A DNA stretch of 64,000 nt from VGJW01 sp035285595 (GTDB taxonomy: Bacteria > Cyanobacteriota > Sericytochromatia > S15B-MN24 > VGJW01), in NCBI GenBank assembly GCA_035285595.1, contig JAYKGV010000057.1, positions 15,808 to 79,807 on the forward strand, read 5' to 3'. Under the pieces are notes generated by a model that was not told the DNA's origin, searched no databases, and saw only the letters and a list, made by a program, of their open reading frames with translations. Every line of letters starts with the position of its first letter. Position 1 is the stretch's first letter. Shown piece by piece: positions 16,239 to 25,390 of this stretch. Both the position numbers and the translations under genes were made by a program.

Positions 16239-19200
16239 AGGGAGCCATCGCCTGGCGTCGGGGGGTGGCGTCCCTTCTTGTGGTCATCCTGGCAAGCCTG
16301 GCCTTGTCACAAGCCTCCGCCATGGCGGCCGTCCCCGCGCCTCCTCCCTTGCCTCCGGGCTACCAAGGTCCTCCCCCGGGACTTGAGCCGCCTGTCTCGG
16401 GGCCGCCGGGCGACGCCCTTTCCCTGCCGACGTCACCGGAGGGTGCCCCAGGCCCGGGAACCCGGCCGCGACCTGAAAAGACAGCCCCCCCTTTCATCCC
16501 CGGGGCCATGGCCAGTCGATCGGCCTTGCCTGATCCTGGCGAGGACGAGGCGACGGGGGACGTGCCCTTCGAGGTCAAGTCGTTGCCTGCACCCTCGACC
16601 TCGTCCGCGACCGTCCGCTTGCGGGCGGACGTCCTGCGGCAGGACCGCACGACCCGCATCGGTCGTGCCGAGGGCCACGTGTCCTTGCAGTACCAGGATC
16701 TCAACGTCGAAACCGACTGGCTCGAATATGACCAGGACAAGAAACTGGTGCGAACGGACCGGCCCTTCGTCCTGCTGCAGCAGGCACCGGGCGGGACCCA
16801 GCGCATCACGGGCAAGGGTCTTGAGTTTCACCTGGACACCCGGGATGCCACGGTGCGAGAGGCTTACCTGACGGTCCCCGCACCCCAGACCGGCCAGATC
16901 CTCTATGTGTCAGCTGGGGAGTTGGAGACCCAGGGCCGGACGAAGTTTTTCCTGAAGCGGGGTGTCGTCAGCACATGTGAGGAAGTCCAGCTCGAGATTA
17001 CCCCCCATTACCACGTTCAGGCCGAGCGCATCGAGCTGGTGCCCGATGAATACGTGCTTGGCTGGAACGCCTGGGTCAACGTCAATAACCGTCGGGCCAT
17101 CTGGCTGCCCACATTCTGGTTGCCGCTCAAGAAGCGCGAGAGCAGGGCGGAGTTCGGCCAGAACGAGATCGAGGGCCTCTTCGCCAGGACAGGATTCGGT
17201 TACCAGTTGGACCCGAGTCACTCGGGCACGTTGTTTCTGCACCTGCTGCAGAAGAAGGGGCCGGCCTTCGGGGTGTCGCATCAGATCGCCAACGGTGCGC
17301 GGTCGATGACACAGCTGGATGCCTTTGGCCTGCTGCTGCCGGATCCGGCGCCTTCGGGCTCGATTTCGGTTCACGGACTGGATCCGGACAACAGGCGTCC
17401 CTTTGACGATCGGATGTGGAAGATCCGCCATCAGCAGCGCCTGCTGGACACGATGACCTTGGACCTGTCCTTCGAGGACTGGAACCTCTACACCCTGTCC
17501 AATGCCCAGGCCGTGGTGGGAAACAACCTTCAACGTACGGGGCTTTCCGAGGATACCCTGGCCCTCAAGGATTACCGGCAGGATCACGCCGCGCATACCT
17601 TGCGGCTGTCGGATCAGCGCATGGGCGTGAACTGGGGATTGTCTCGGCAATTTCGGGACGAGCGGGGCACACGCGGGCAGGTGTTCCAGACCTCGACGTC
17701 CTACGGGGCGAATGCCTCGTGGTCGAAGGACGGCACGTCGATTCGCTTCCAGACCAACTCACAGACCAACCTGCCGCGACCTCGCCCGGGTGCCACGGGG
17801 ATTTTCGCCCCCACCACGACCGATCCCTCCAAGCTCGAAAACACGAATCTCGACGCCAATCTTCAGGTGGATCAGCAGCTGGGTCAGGGGGCCAAAGTGT
17901 CTTGGAACCAGCGTTATCGCCGGACCAGGGCACCGGCGGCCTTCGGGTCGACCTTGCCTACGGAGGTCGAGGAGCTGGAGGAGAAGCTGGACCTCAACCA
18001 GGATCTGGGCTGGGCCAGCAGTCGGGTCAGCATGGGCAAGCTGCTCCTGTTCCAGCCCAATGGGCTCGAGGCAAAGAACATCAAGGCCCGCAACTACGTC
18101 GACAAGCTGCCGGAGGTCGACCTGAACCTGAAGCCGCTCTTCGCGGATTTGCAGCCGGTCACGGTCGGTCTGGACGCCGGTCGATACTTCGAATGGAACC
18201 AGTACCCCACGGTCTCGCGCACCACGGCCGAGCAGTCGGAGGCCCTGCGTCCTTACCTCGGTGCCATCTCACGCTTCAATCCCTCGTTGTCTCTGGGATC
18301 GAAGGCCCACGGACTCTGGAGCGGGACCACCCTCGACGTGGGAGGGACGGGCTTCAACCAGCGGTTCTACAGCACGGGGGACGCGGCTTACGTCGTCAAC
18401 GTCAACGCCGTCATGGTGTCTCAGGTGGGAGACCTGTTGCGGCAAACCTTGACCTACAAGCGGATCGAGCCAGGCGGCGCCAACGACCCGGATGAAAATC
18501 GCCGCTCGACCACACCCTTCCAGTTCGATGCCTTGGCGCTCACGCAGCTTAGCCAGCTCGACATCGAGGAACGGCTGGCGCTTACGGGCAAGATGGACTG
18601 GACCCATCGCTTGTCCTACGACTACCAGCGCCGTCGTTACGGTGATTACGTGAGCACGTTGAACCTGACTCCGGATCCGAGGGTGGTAGGGACCTTGACC
18701 AGTAGCTACCGGTTTCGGGACTTTGAGTACTTCGAGCCTGCGGGGGGCAAGTGGGGCAATACGGCCTTGGGGCTGACGCTGCGCACGACGCCCGAAGCCT
18801 TTGGCGGGGGCTGGGGCAAGGAGAAACTCAACGAGGGGGTTCAGTTGGTCACCCAGCTCAACTTCGACCCCGAGAAGGGCAAACTGGCAAGCTTGACCAA
18901 CGATCTCGTCGCCTCCTTCGGGACGTCGTGGGAGAATCATTGGGAGCTGTTCGCCGGGGGGTCGTTCGATCTGGTGACGTCCATCCCAGGCGCCGTGCCC
19001 GTTCCGGGGGATCCCGATGCTCGTACTTACCGAATCCGGCGCTTCGGGATCTCACGCGACTTGCATGATTTCATCCTGTCATTCGAGTACGACCGGCAGT
19101 TCGAGTCATTTATGGTCCGGTTGCGGATGACGGCCTTCAATACGGATATCTTCAGTTTCTCGAACCAAGGTTTAGGCGTCGGGGGCGGGGTGGGCGCGCT

Positions 19201-19240
19201 GGGTGGGGTGTTGGGCGGGGTGACGGGAGGCTTGCCATGA
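16235..19240 (+). CDS. lptD: LptD-like outer-membrane LPS assembly protein
   Basis: 1001 residues from an ATG overlapping the previous stop (ATGA). LptD is the outer-membrane beta-barrel that inserts LPS into the outer leaflet. A signal peptide (residues 1-32) is followed by a proline-rich stretch (to about 115). An OstA/LptA-like jellyroll follows (RADVLRQDRTTRIGRAEGHV onward) and then the LptD motif region: VVSTCEEVQLEITPHYHVQA and WLPTFWLPLK. The remainder is aromatic beta-barrel sequence, ending in a Gly-rich tail. It is longer than E. coli LptD (about 780). Only one conserved-position cysteine is evident, so the disulfide scheme may differ. LptE was not recognised; the lipoprotein downstream is a candidate partner. 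Confidence 0.87.
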   Translation: MKGAIAWRRGVASLLVVILASLALSQASAMAAVPAPPPLPPGYQGPPPGLEPPVSGPPGDALSLPTSPEGAPGPGTRPRPEKTAPPFIPGAMASRSALPDPGEDEATGDVPFEVKSLPAPSTSSATVRLRADVLRQDRTTRIGRAEGHVSLQYQDLNVETDWLEYDQDKKLVRTDRPFVLLQQAPGGTQRITGKGLEFHLDTRDATVREAYLTVPAPQTGQILYVSAGELETQGRTKFFLKRGVVSTCEEVQLEITPHYHVQAERIELVPDEYVLGWNAWVNVNNRRAIWLPTFWLPLKKRESRAEFGQNEIEGLFARTGFGYQLDPSHSGTLFLHLLQKKGPAFGVSHQIANGARSMTQLDAFGLLLPDPAPSGSISVHGLDPDNRRPFDDRMWKIRHQQRLLDTMTLDLSFEDWNLYTLSNAQAVVGNNLQRTGLSEDTLALKDYRQDHAAHTLRLSDQRMGVNWGLSRQFRDERGTRGQVFQTSTSYGANASWSKDGTSIRFQTNSQTNLPRPRPGATGIFAPTTTDPSKLENTNLDANLQVDQQLGQGAKVSWNQRYRRTRAPAAFGSTLPTEVEELEEKLDLNQDLGWASSRVSMGKLLLFQPNGLEAKNIKARNYVDKLPEVDLNLKPLFADLQPVTVGLDAGRYFEWNQYPTVSRTTAEQSEALRPYLGAISRFNPSLSLGSKAHGLWSGTTLDVGGTGFNQRFYSTGDAAYVVNVNAVMVSQVGDLLRQTLTYKRIEPGGANDPDENRRSTTPFQFDALALTQLSQLDIEERLALTGKMDWTHRLSYDYQRRRYGDYVSTLNLTPDPRVVGTLTSSYRFRDFEYFEPAGGKWGNTALGLTLRTTPEAFGGGWGKEKLNEGVQLVTQLNFDPEKGKLASLTNDLVASFGTSWENHWELFAGGSFDLVTSIPGAVPVPGDPDARTYRIRRFGISRDLHDFILSFEYDRQFESFMVRLRMTAFNTDIFSFSNQGLGVGGGVGALGGVLGGVTGGLP

Positions 19241-20091
19241 GGCCTTGGATGAGGGATGGCTTGGGGCTCGTACTGGGTGGCCTCCTGCTGACAGGTCTTC
19301 CGGGCTGTGCCAACCGCGCCATCAACCCCAGCTCGCGCAACAACCTGATCTTCCGCATCCAGATGCAGGGCGAGGTACCAAGCGACCCCAGGGTCAGAAT
19401 CTTTTTCGTCGTCGACGCCTCGGGTCAGGCGGGGCAAGGCCCGAAGACCTTTGGGCCATGGCTGCGCGACCGCCCCATCATCGGGGCGGATTTTCCGGTG
19501 TACCTGGGCAGCGACATGGCTTCGATCTCGGTGCCCCCGGGCACCTTGTTCCGTCAAGCGCTTGAGCCCAACTCGTGGACCAACGCCTTCATCTACACGA
19601 CGGCCGGGGGGCGTCGGGTCGAGCACTGGGAGCAGACCTACGATCCAGCTACCAACGCCCGTGTGGTCCTGCCGGTCATCGCGGCTCGTCCCCCCTTGAT
19701 CGAGAATCAGGACTGGAGGGTGACGAGTTCGCGCGGCACGGCACCTGGAGTTCCGCAGGACGTTCTGGAGTTGACCATTCCGTTTTCGCTCTTCGGGCAG
19801 GATCTATCCAAGCTCAATCCTGCACAGATCCAGGCCAACCTGGTGGTGCAGGCAGCTCCGCCGCTCGAGGACAATTCGATTGCCGCCACCACCGAGCGAT
19901 CGGGCTACAAGATCGACCAGTGGAACCTGTTGGACAACGGCTACTTCAGCTTGTCCATCAGCAAGGCCAGTCCCGTGGATCGAAAGGATGCCCCTCACGT
20001 GGGCGCACTCTTTCCGGGGAACGTGCCCTCGGGGGTGAACGTGGCCGACTGCACCCTCAAGGGCTATACGTCGGAGGTCCGAGGCTTGTAG
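19237..20091 (+). CDS. Lipoprotein coupled to the LptD-like gene
   Basis: 284 residues; the ATG overlaps the lptD stop (ATGA). The signal peptide ends in the lipobox TGLPGC (Cys25). The mature protein has alternating beta and loop sequence (LIFRIQMQGEVPSDPRVRIF, VLELTIPFSLFGQ) without a recognised domain. Translational coupling to an LptD-like barrel raises the idea that it is an LptE-like plug lipoprotein, but it is larger than LptE and shows no LptE signature, so this rests on context only. Last gene of the plus-strand operon, facing the gene at 20159. Confidence 0.72.
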   Translation: MRPWMRDGLGLVLGGLLLTGLPGCANRAINPSSRNNLIFRIQMQGEVPSDPRVRIFFVVDASGQAGQGPKTFGPWLRDRPIIGADFPVYLGSDMASISVPPGTLFRQALEPNSWTNAFIYTTAGGRRVEHWEQTYDPATNARVVLPVIAARPPLIENQDWRVTSSRGTAPGVPQDVLELTIPFSLFGQDLSKLNPAQIQANLVVQAAPPLEDNSIAATTERSGYKIDQWNLLDNGYFSLSISKASPVDRKDAPHVGALFPGNVPSGVNVADCTLKGYTSEVRGL

Positions 20092-20158
20092 AGGGTGCGG
20101 GACGATCGGGAACCTCGTGACCTGCCGATGGGATCCCGAGCCCACGTCTCCAATCGGT

Positions 20159-21379
20159 TCAGCGGACGCCTGCGACAGGCAGGCCGGTGGCTTCCTGCAC
20201 CTTCCTGCGCGCGGCTTCGACCAACTTGGCCAGGATTTCCTTCGGGCCCGGCGACTGCATACGGGTATGAGGCAGCGCCACGTTCTCGATCTTGCCCAAT
20301 AGGTCCACGAAAGGGACGGGCTTGATCTTGCCGTCACCGGGATCGAGGATATGACCTATGGCTTCCTGGCCTTGGATGGCCACGAGTGAAATGGCGTGGC
20401 CCATGTCTTCGGGCGCAAACTCCTGACCGGTGATGCCGAGAGGGACGGGCCCCGCGCGCAGGGACTCGCGTAAAATGGCCTCCAGCACCCGACGTTGAAC
20501 GTTGTTCGGGTCGGTGAGGAAGTTCTGGCGATCCTCTGCGGAGGGGTGGTGGACGTTCAAGGTCGCCCTGGCTTCACCGGTCAGGCTGTCGGTGATTGAG
20601 GTCAACTGCCTCGGGGTCAACGCGCGCTGGCGGTCTTCTGCCGAATAGTCCCCGCCGCCCCCTCCCAGCTTGCGGGCCAGCTTTTGCACTCCCTTTGCGA
20701 ATCCACTGACGAATTTCATGATCCGGTTGCCGATGGCTCCGAACAATCCTCCGCCAAGCGACTGGCCGGCGTCGGGAAAGCTCTGTTCTCCGAAGGCAAG
20801 CAGGCTTTCCTGAAGCAGGTCCTCGACAGGATCGCGACCTTCCGAACGGCTGATGCCCCGCCAGTCGGCCTTGACCACATCACCCTTGAGTGTCCGGCTC
20901 TCTCCCCGCGTTGCCAGCTCGAAGACCATCCGGGCGTAATCTGCAGGTTTGCTGGCCGCCAGCGAGCCCTGAGCGACTGCTGCAGCGCAGCTCAGCGTGC
21001 CTTTGCCTTGCTGGATGCAGCCTGGGTTGTGGAGGTGTTCGACGACATGGGCGGCCATCTGCACTCCGGAAGGCCATCCCGGCTTCGGGGAACGCATCGA
21101 GGCCAGCATGGCCAGACGTTCATCGAGGGGAGTCCCTGTCTGATCCACGGTGTTCAGGGCGCCTCGGGCGTCCAGACGATCCAGCATCGTGGACAGGTCA
21201 GGGTGGTTCTGGAAGAGGACCTTCAGGCGGTTGAGATCCACTGGTTGCGATAAGGCTCCGGTTGCCTTCGCGTTGACCCGGTTGAGGTCGACGGAACCAT
21301 TGCGGACTTCGATTTGGACCTTGCCGTTGCTCTGCCGAACGATGACACTTGTTCCCGGATTCGTGGACCGGATGGTCAA
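20159..21379 (-). CDS. Unrecognised protein with possible Cys/His/Asp catalytic triad; start uncertain
   Basis: 406 residues from a TTG at 21379 that lacks a well-spaced ribosome site. Residues 118-137 (NPGCIQQGKGTLSCAAAVAQ) resemble the Gln/Cys active-site segment of papain-like enzymes. Residues 326-346 hold DMGHAISLVAI and then LDPGDG, the usual His and Asn/Asp blocks in the same order. The triad would be Cys131, His328 and Asp346. The middle (207-244) is Gly-rich and amphipathic. No signal peptide is seen. The reading frame makes sense further upstream to about 21437, and removing one G from the run at 21437-21440 would join it to ATG 21449. A cysteine protease or transglutaminase-like enzyme is inference. 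Confidence 0.62.
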   Translation of the reverse strand: MTIRSTNPGTSVIVRQSNGKVQIEVRNGSVDLNRVNAKATGALSQPVDLNRLKVLFQNHPDLSTMLDRLDARGALNTVDQTGTPLDERLAMLASMRSPKPGWPSGVQMAAHVVEHLHNPGCIQQGKGTLSCAAAVAQGSLAASKPADYARMVFELATRGESRTLKGDVVKADWRGISRSEGRDPVEDLLQESLLAFGEQSFPDAGQSLGGGLFGAIGNRIMKFVSGFAKGVQKLARKLGGGGGDYSAEDRQRALTPRQLTSITDSLTGEARATLNVHHPSAEDRQNFLTDPNNVQRRVLEAILRESLRAGPVPLGITGQEFAPEDMGHAISLVAIQGQEAIGHILDPGDGKIKPVPFVDLLGKIENVALPHTRMQSPGPKEILAKLVEAARRKVQEATGLPVAGVR

Positions 21380-21737
21380 GTTCCTCGTGGTTTTCTGAAC
21401 GCTGACTCCGTTGAAGGAACCGGTGGTGTTGTTTACGGGGCGTCTCCATTGTCCATAATATGTTGCTCTTATTATGCCGCGACGTTTATAGGCTGCTCAG
21501 CTTTTAGAGGCTAATTGCCATAGGCCTAAAGAGCCCTTCATCCCAGCGGGAAAGCTCTGTCTGCTTCAGGAGTCCGCCATCGCGGAAGTCGTGGGCGAGA
21601 GATCCGGGGATGAGTTGCCGGGGCATTCTGCGGAGAGGTTTACACTCCACAGACGAGGTCTTGAGTCTCGACTCCTGACGATGGATGCCGAGACTTGCAT
21701 TCCTTTGTCGGCAGAAGGTCGGAGCCTTGGAGACCCA

Positions 21738-22922
21738 TCAAGGCTTGAGGGTGGCCTCTATGATGTTTCCGCCAGGACCCACGAAGGATACCGAGAACAG
21801 ATTTTGCCCTTGTGTGGTGACTTTCTTTACGGCATGGCTCTTGCCTTGGTACCAGACGAATCCCTGGGCGAGCACCAGTGACGCATTGAATCCTGTAGCG
21901 TAAAGCTGCACCTTTTGCTGGATGGAAGCCAGCATAGCCGAGGCCTGGGCGCCGCCGTAGGAGGTCAAGGTCGAAGCAGCTGCGGAGGCCTTGACTTGTC
22001 CCGAGCCAAGCGTGCTTCGTACCTGAGAAGCCCCTGCCGTCCCCGCTCGCCCGGCATGGCGACCCTTGTCCCCGGCGAAAGGCATGCTTGCCTTGGCCTC
22101 GCTGCCGGCGGCCACGTTCGAGAACTTAGCCAGCATCTGTTTTTGCAACAACACGATCTTGGAGTACGTGGCGATCATCGACTCCGTGACCACAGGGGGG
22201 TCTTCGGCGAGAGACACGAGCTTCTCCGAGCTCTTGGCGCTCCAGGGAGTGTACTCCGTGAACGGACCTTCGGTGGTCATCTCGTAGTCCACCATTTGAC
22301 TGGTGATATGGCCTGACGGGCAGCTCACCAGCTGGTCCCAGGTGGTGAGCTCATAGGTTTTTTCGGTGAGACGCTGGACTCTTTCCTGCCATTTGGTGAC
22401 TTCCCAGTTCTCGAAAGGCTGAACCGTCGTCGTTCGAGAAAACTTTCCCCAAGTCTCATAGGCATACTTGGAGAGAGCGTTGCCTTCGACTTTGCTGAAG
22501 GTGCTTACAGACAGCATCTGGTCCGGCAAGGAGGTCGTGGTGGACTGCAAGGCTTTGTTCCGACGTTCGACCGTGACGGCGGGCGTCGTTTTCTCAGTCG
22601 TTTCATTGATGATGGCTTCCTGAACCAAGGTTTTCTGGGTCAGATTAGGCAGGTCTTGGTCGGGGTCACAGGCACTCGGTGATCCAGAACCATCGGGGCT
22701 TCCTCCTGACCCACTGGGGCTTCCCCCGGGACCGCCAGGGTTTCCCCCTGACCCGCTGGGGCTTCCCCCGGGACCGCTAGGGCTTACGGTCGTTCCATCT
22801 GGAACCTGGATGGTCTTGGTCTCAGGGTCTGCATCAACCCACCGGCCTGCGTAGGCTGATGGGCTTGCCAACAGAGTACCTACCAGACCGGATGCAACGG
22901 CGATGAAAGGAGTCTTGCGCAC
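21738..22922 (-). CDS. Exported protein with Pro-Ser-Gly repeat region, function unknown
   Basis: 394 residues. A signal peptide ends at SAYAG (about residue 26). Residues 46-82 are a Pro/Ser/Gly repeat with the unit GGSPSGSGG, a typical flexible surface linker. The rest is Thr/Ser/Glu-rich, with a possible helical segment at 260-285 (SMIATYSKIVLLQKQMLAKF) and a hydrophobic beta C-terminus. Two cysteines (in SACDPDQD and VSCPSGH) could form a disulfide. It begins 3 bp after the lysine-rich protein gene, so the two form one transcript. No family recognised. Confidence 0.7.
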   Translation of the reverse strand: MRKTPFIAVASGLVGTLLASPSAYAGRWVDADPETKTIQVPDGTTVSPSGPGGSPSGSGGNPGGPGGSPSGSGGSPDGSGSPSACDPDQDLPNLTQKTLVQEAIINETTEKTTPAVTVERRNKALQSTTTSLPDQMLSVSTFSKVEGNALSKYAYETWGKFSRTTTVQPFENWEVTKWQERVQRLTEKTYELTTWDQLVSCPSGHITSQMVDYEMTTEGPFTEYTPWSAKSSEKLVSLAEDPPVVTESMIATYSKIVLLQKQMLAKFSNVAAGSEAKASMPFAGDKGRHAGRAGTAGASQVRSTLGSGQVKASAAASTLTSYGGAQASAMLASIQQKVQLYATGFNASLVLAQGFVWYQGKSHAVKKVTTQGQNLFSVSFVGPGGNIIEATLKP

Positions 22923-22925
22923 GGT

Positions 22926-24890
22926 TTACTCCTCGCTGGCCCGCGTGAAACGCAGGCCCTGACCGACGGCGTCACCTTCGACCAGTTGACCCTGCCACCG
23001 GTACGAGACGGTGGTGTTTCGGGCATTGATGGTGGTCAGTCCATAGAGGTGGCGACCTTCGTCTTCCCACCACACCTTGGTTTGCATCGTGCCCTCGGGG
23101 ACCGGGGTCGTCCAGGAGAGCTCTCCAGGCTTCGTGACTTGGCCTTCGATAGGAATCGATACCAGGATGTCGGGGTTCTCGGCAGCACCCGGACCAAATA
23201 CAGGGAAGGTGCGACCCGAGATCCTCCCGGCGTCGTCACGCAAATTGAAGTAGCCGCCAAGCTGTTCCGTGCCCTTGGTGCCCACCCAGACATAGATGCC
23301 CTCGCTGGGTTGGGCGCGACCATAGGAGATCCAGTCCCAGCTCGCTCCAGAGCGTGCCGAGCCACCGGCATCCTCCTTCAGGAAACCCTGGGCCGCATGT
23401 GCGTTGCCATAGCGATCCCGTTCTGGCTTTGTCGAGATGGCCATGATGCCCAGTTCTTCCAACCTGCGGACTTCTCCGGGGTCACTGACGGCATCGCTGT
23501 CGGTGTCCGTCCAAACGCCGAGCTTGTCGAGTTCGGACCCTTTGAGCCAGCCATCGCCATTCTGGTCGAGACGCTCGAGGGCACGATAACCGTCGGGGAA
23601 GCTCTCGCCCCACGTGTAGTTTCCGAAGAGTTGCCGACCGCTCGTGATTCGGCCAGTATGCTCAGGGTCCCAAACCAGAAGGCCTGAACCCGGGCCCACC
23701 CATTCCCAGTTGGCCGTACCTTGGCCGTCCAGATCGAACAGCCGAAGTCCCTCTGCGGCCAGTTGTCGGCCGGGCCTGAGTTTCCAAGGACCTTGGGCCA
23801 ACAGGTCCGGCTTCCCTCGGCCGGAGAGGTCGAGAATGATCGGGCTGCCATGGTAGGTATAGCCCACGACCTTCATGTATTCCGATCCCTTGGAGTCCCC
23901 TTCTCCCTCGTATTTGATGTCCGAAGCGCCTTTGGTTACAAGATTGTCGAGGGTCTTCTGGATGGATGAAGCAAGTTTCTTATTTTGCGAAGTACTTACC
24001 TTCTTGCCATCTTTAAAGTCGCCAACAGGGACGCTGCCAATGATGTCGCCCGTTTTTTTGTCGAGCAAGACGATCTCAGTGTTTCTGGTTTTGCTTCCGT
24101 GTTTCACGGTGTCAATTTCGTCCTTGACGAAGTCTTCCAGTTCTTCCCAGTCCTTGTTTGTGTATTTTTTGAGGGTGTTGTCAACTGCCTTCTTGTTTTT
24201 TGACTTTTTGGCCTGAACTTTCTTGTTGTCGATATTTTTCAGGAGATTTTTCTTGATGGATCTGAATACAGCCACAACCTCTACGGGCTCTTCGTAGACC
24301 TTGATATTCCACTTGTAGGTTATCTTTTTCCCGCCAGATGTCTTGGATTCCTTGACCTCTGGGTTGCCTGAATAGCACTTAGTGCCTTCCTTGGGTTTGC
24401 TTGGGTAGCATTTGGCAAAAGACGAGGAAGGCATGGCAATGGCCAAGCTTTTATTTTGTTGTGCAAGTTTCTTTGTTTGCTCATGGCTCTTTTTGTTGCC
24501 ATTCTTCAACTTGCTATTCTTATTATTGTCTTTTTTCTTATCTTTTTTGTTTTTTTTGTCGTTTTTCTTGTCGCTTTTCTTTTCGTTCTTCTTGTCTTCC
24601 TTGGGGTTGTCCTTCTTTGAGTTGTTCTTCGCCTTCGGTTCGTTCTTCGGGACCGGCTTTGCCTCCTGCTTTGGCGCAGGCTTAGCAGCGGGCTTTGGCG
24701 CAGGCTTGGCAGCCGGCTTTGGCGCAGACTTGGCAGCAGGCTTTGGCGCAGGCTTGGCAGCAGGCTTTGGCGCAGACTTGGCGGCGGGCTTCTTGTTCTT
24801 AGCCAGTGCCTCGGCAGCCATCCCAAGATTCAGGGTCGAGCCCACGAGAGTAGTAGCCAGCAAAAGACTCAGACGGGGAAGTCGCTGCAC
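22926..24890 (-). CDS. Exported lysine-rich repeat protein with EF-hand-like calcium loops
   Basis: 654 residues from a GTG with GGAGGAAA eight bases upstream. A signal peptide (1-30) is followed by KPAAKPAP-type repeats (about 31-75) like histone H1 tails, then an extremely lysine/asparagine-rich zone to about 150. Residues 160-340 are a basic mixed alpha/beta region. From about 345 come acidic loops of the type found in secreted calcium-binding proteins: DLSGRGKPDLL, FDLDGQGTANWEW, LDQNGDGWLKGSELDKLGVW and DTDSDAVSDPGE. The last two look like a paired EF-hand/dockerin-like motif. The C-terminus is beta-rich. The Lys-rich zone uses many AAA codons, unlike its neighbours. It could bind DNA, polyanions or cell surfaces; that is inference. 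Confidence 0.75.
   Translation of the reverse strand: MQRLPRLSLLLATTLVGSTLNLGMAAEALAKNKKPAAKSAPKPAAKPAPKPAAKSAPKPAAKPAPKPAAKPAPKQEAKPVPKNEPKAKNNSKKDNPKEDKKNEKKSDKKNDKKNKKDKKKDNNKNSKLKNGNKKSHEQTKKLAQQNKSLAIAMPSSSFAKCYPSKPKEGTKCYSGNPEVKESKTSGGKKITYKWNIKVYEEPVEVVAVFRSIKKNLLKNIDNKKVQAKKSKNKKAVDNTLKKYTNKDWEELEDFVKDEIDTVKHGSKTRNTEIVLLDKKTGDIIGSVPVGDFKDGKKVSTSQNKKLASSIQKTLDNLVTKGASDIKYEGEGDSKGSEYMKVVGYTYHGSPIILDLSGRGKPDLLAQGPWKLRPGRQLAAEGLRLFDLDGQGTANWEWVGPGSGLLVWDPEHTGRITSGRQLFGNYTWGESFPDGYRALERLDQNGDGWLKGSELDKLGVWTDTDSDAVSDPGEVRRLEELGIMAISTKPERDRYGNAHAAQGFLKEDAGGSARSGASWDWISYGRAQPSEGIYVWVGTKGTEQLGGYFNLRDDAGRISGRTFPVFGPGAAENPDILVSIPIEGQVTKPGELSWTTPVPEGTMQTKVWWEDEGRHLYGLTTINARNTTVSYRWQGQLVEGDAVGQGLRFTRASEE
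24669..24788 (-). repeat. Five 24-bp tandem repeats encoding the KPAAKPAP motif
   Basis: Near-identical 24-base units (plus strand reads ggctttggcgcaggcttggc and variants) give the eight-residue unit PAAKPAPK about five times. Differences are mostly single bases. Copy number is likely variable between strains. Confidence 0.85.
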
Positions 24891-25390
24891 GACCTATTTC
24901 CTCCAAGCGAAGGGGTCATTTGAAGTTGACATGAGGTTCTTACCCGGCCGTGGATGGTTTTTGTTCAGCTTGAACGGTGACAGTCGCCGTTTGTGGCTAA
25001 ATCTTCAAGCTTTCCCTGGCGTCGTCCGGAGCTGAGCGGCTTGGCTCGCTCGGGGACCGTCGCTGGGGGCGCTGAGCTCCGCAACCCCTGCTCTTTCTTC
25101 ATTCTGGGGACATGGAGCGTCCCTCGGCGAGCCTGCCCATCGGTGTGCCTGAACGCTGTGTCGCGCGTGGGGCGTCACGCGTGCCGACGGGGTGCTGCCA
25201 CGATGCTTTGAGACCGGCCTCTGGAAGTGACATGGTCAGAGGGGCGTCGGGGACGTATGGCTTTCCTGCGCGTGGTCGCAAGGATGCTTCTTCGCGATCC
25301 TTCCGTAAATGCCGGTGTCTCCCCGTGGGGGTTGAACGGACGACCGACGTGGTACAAGGGCCGGGTCCGGACCTCTCCGTGCCAGAGCTC
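24891..25390. other. Divergent intergenic region, no gene recognised
   Basis: 500 bases between the lysine-rich protein gene (minus) and the kinase gene (plus). It must contain both promoters, but I see no convincing -35/-10 pair. Part of the right half (25232-25390) is open in the kinase frame and could be an N-terminal extension, though it does not look like the family. Confidence 0.5.
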
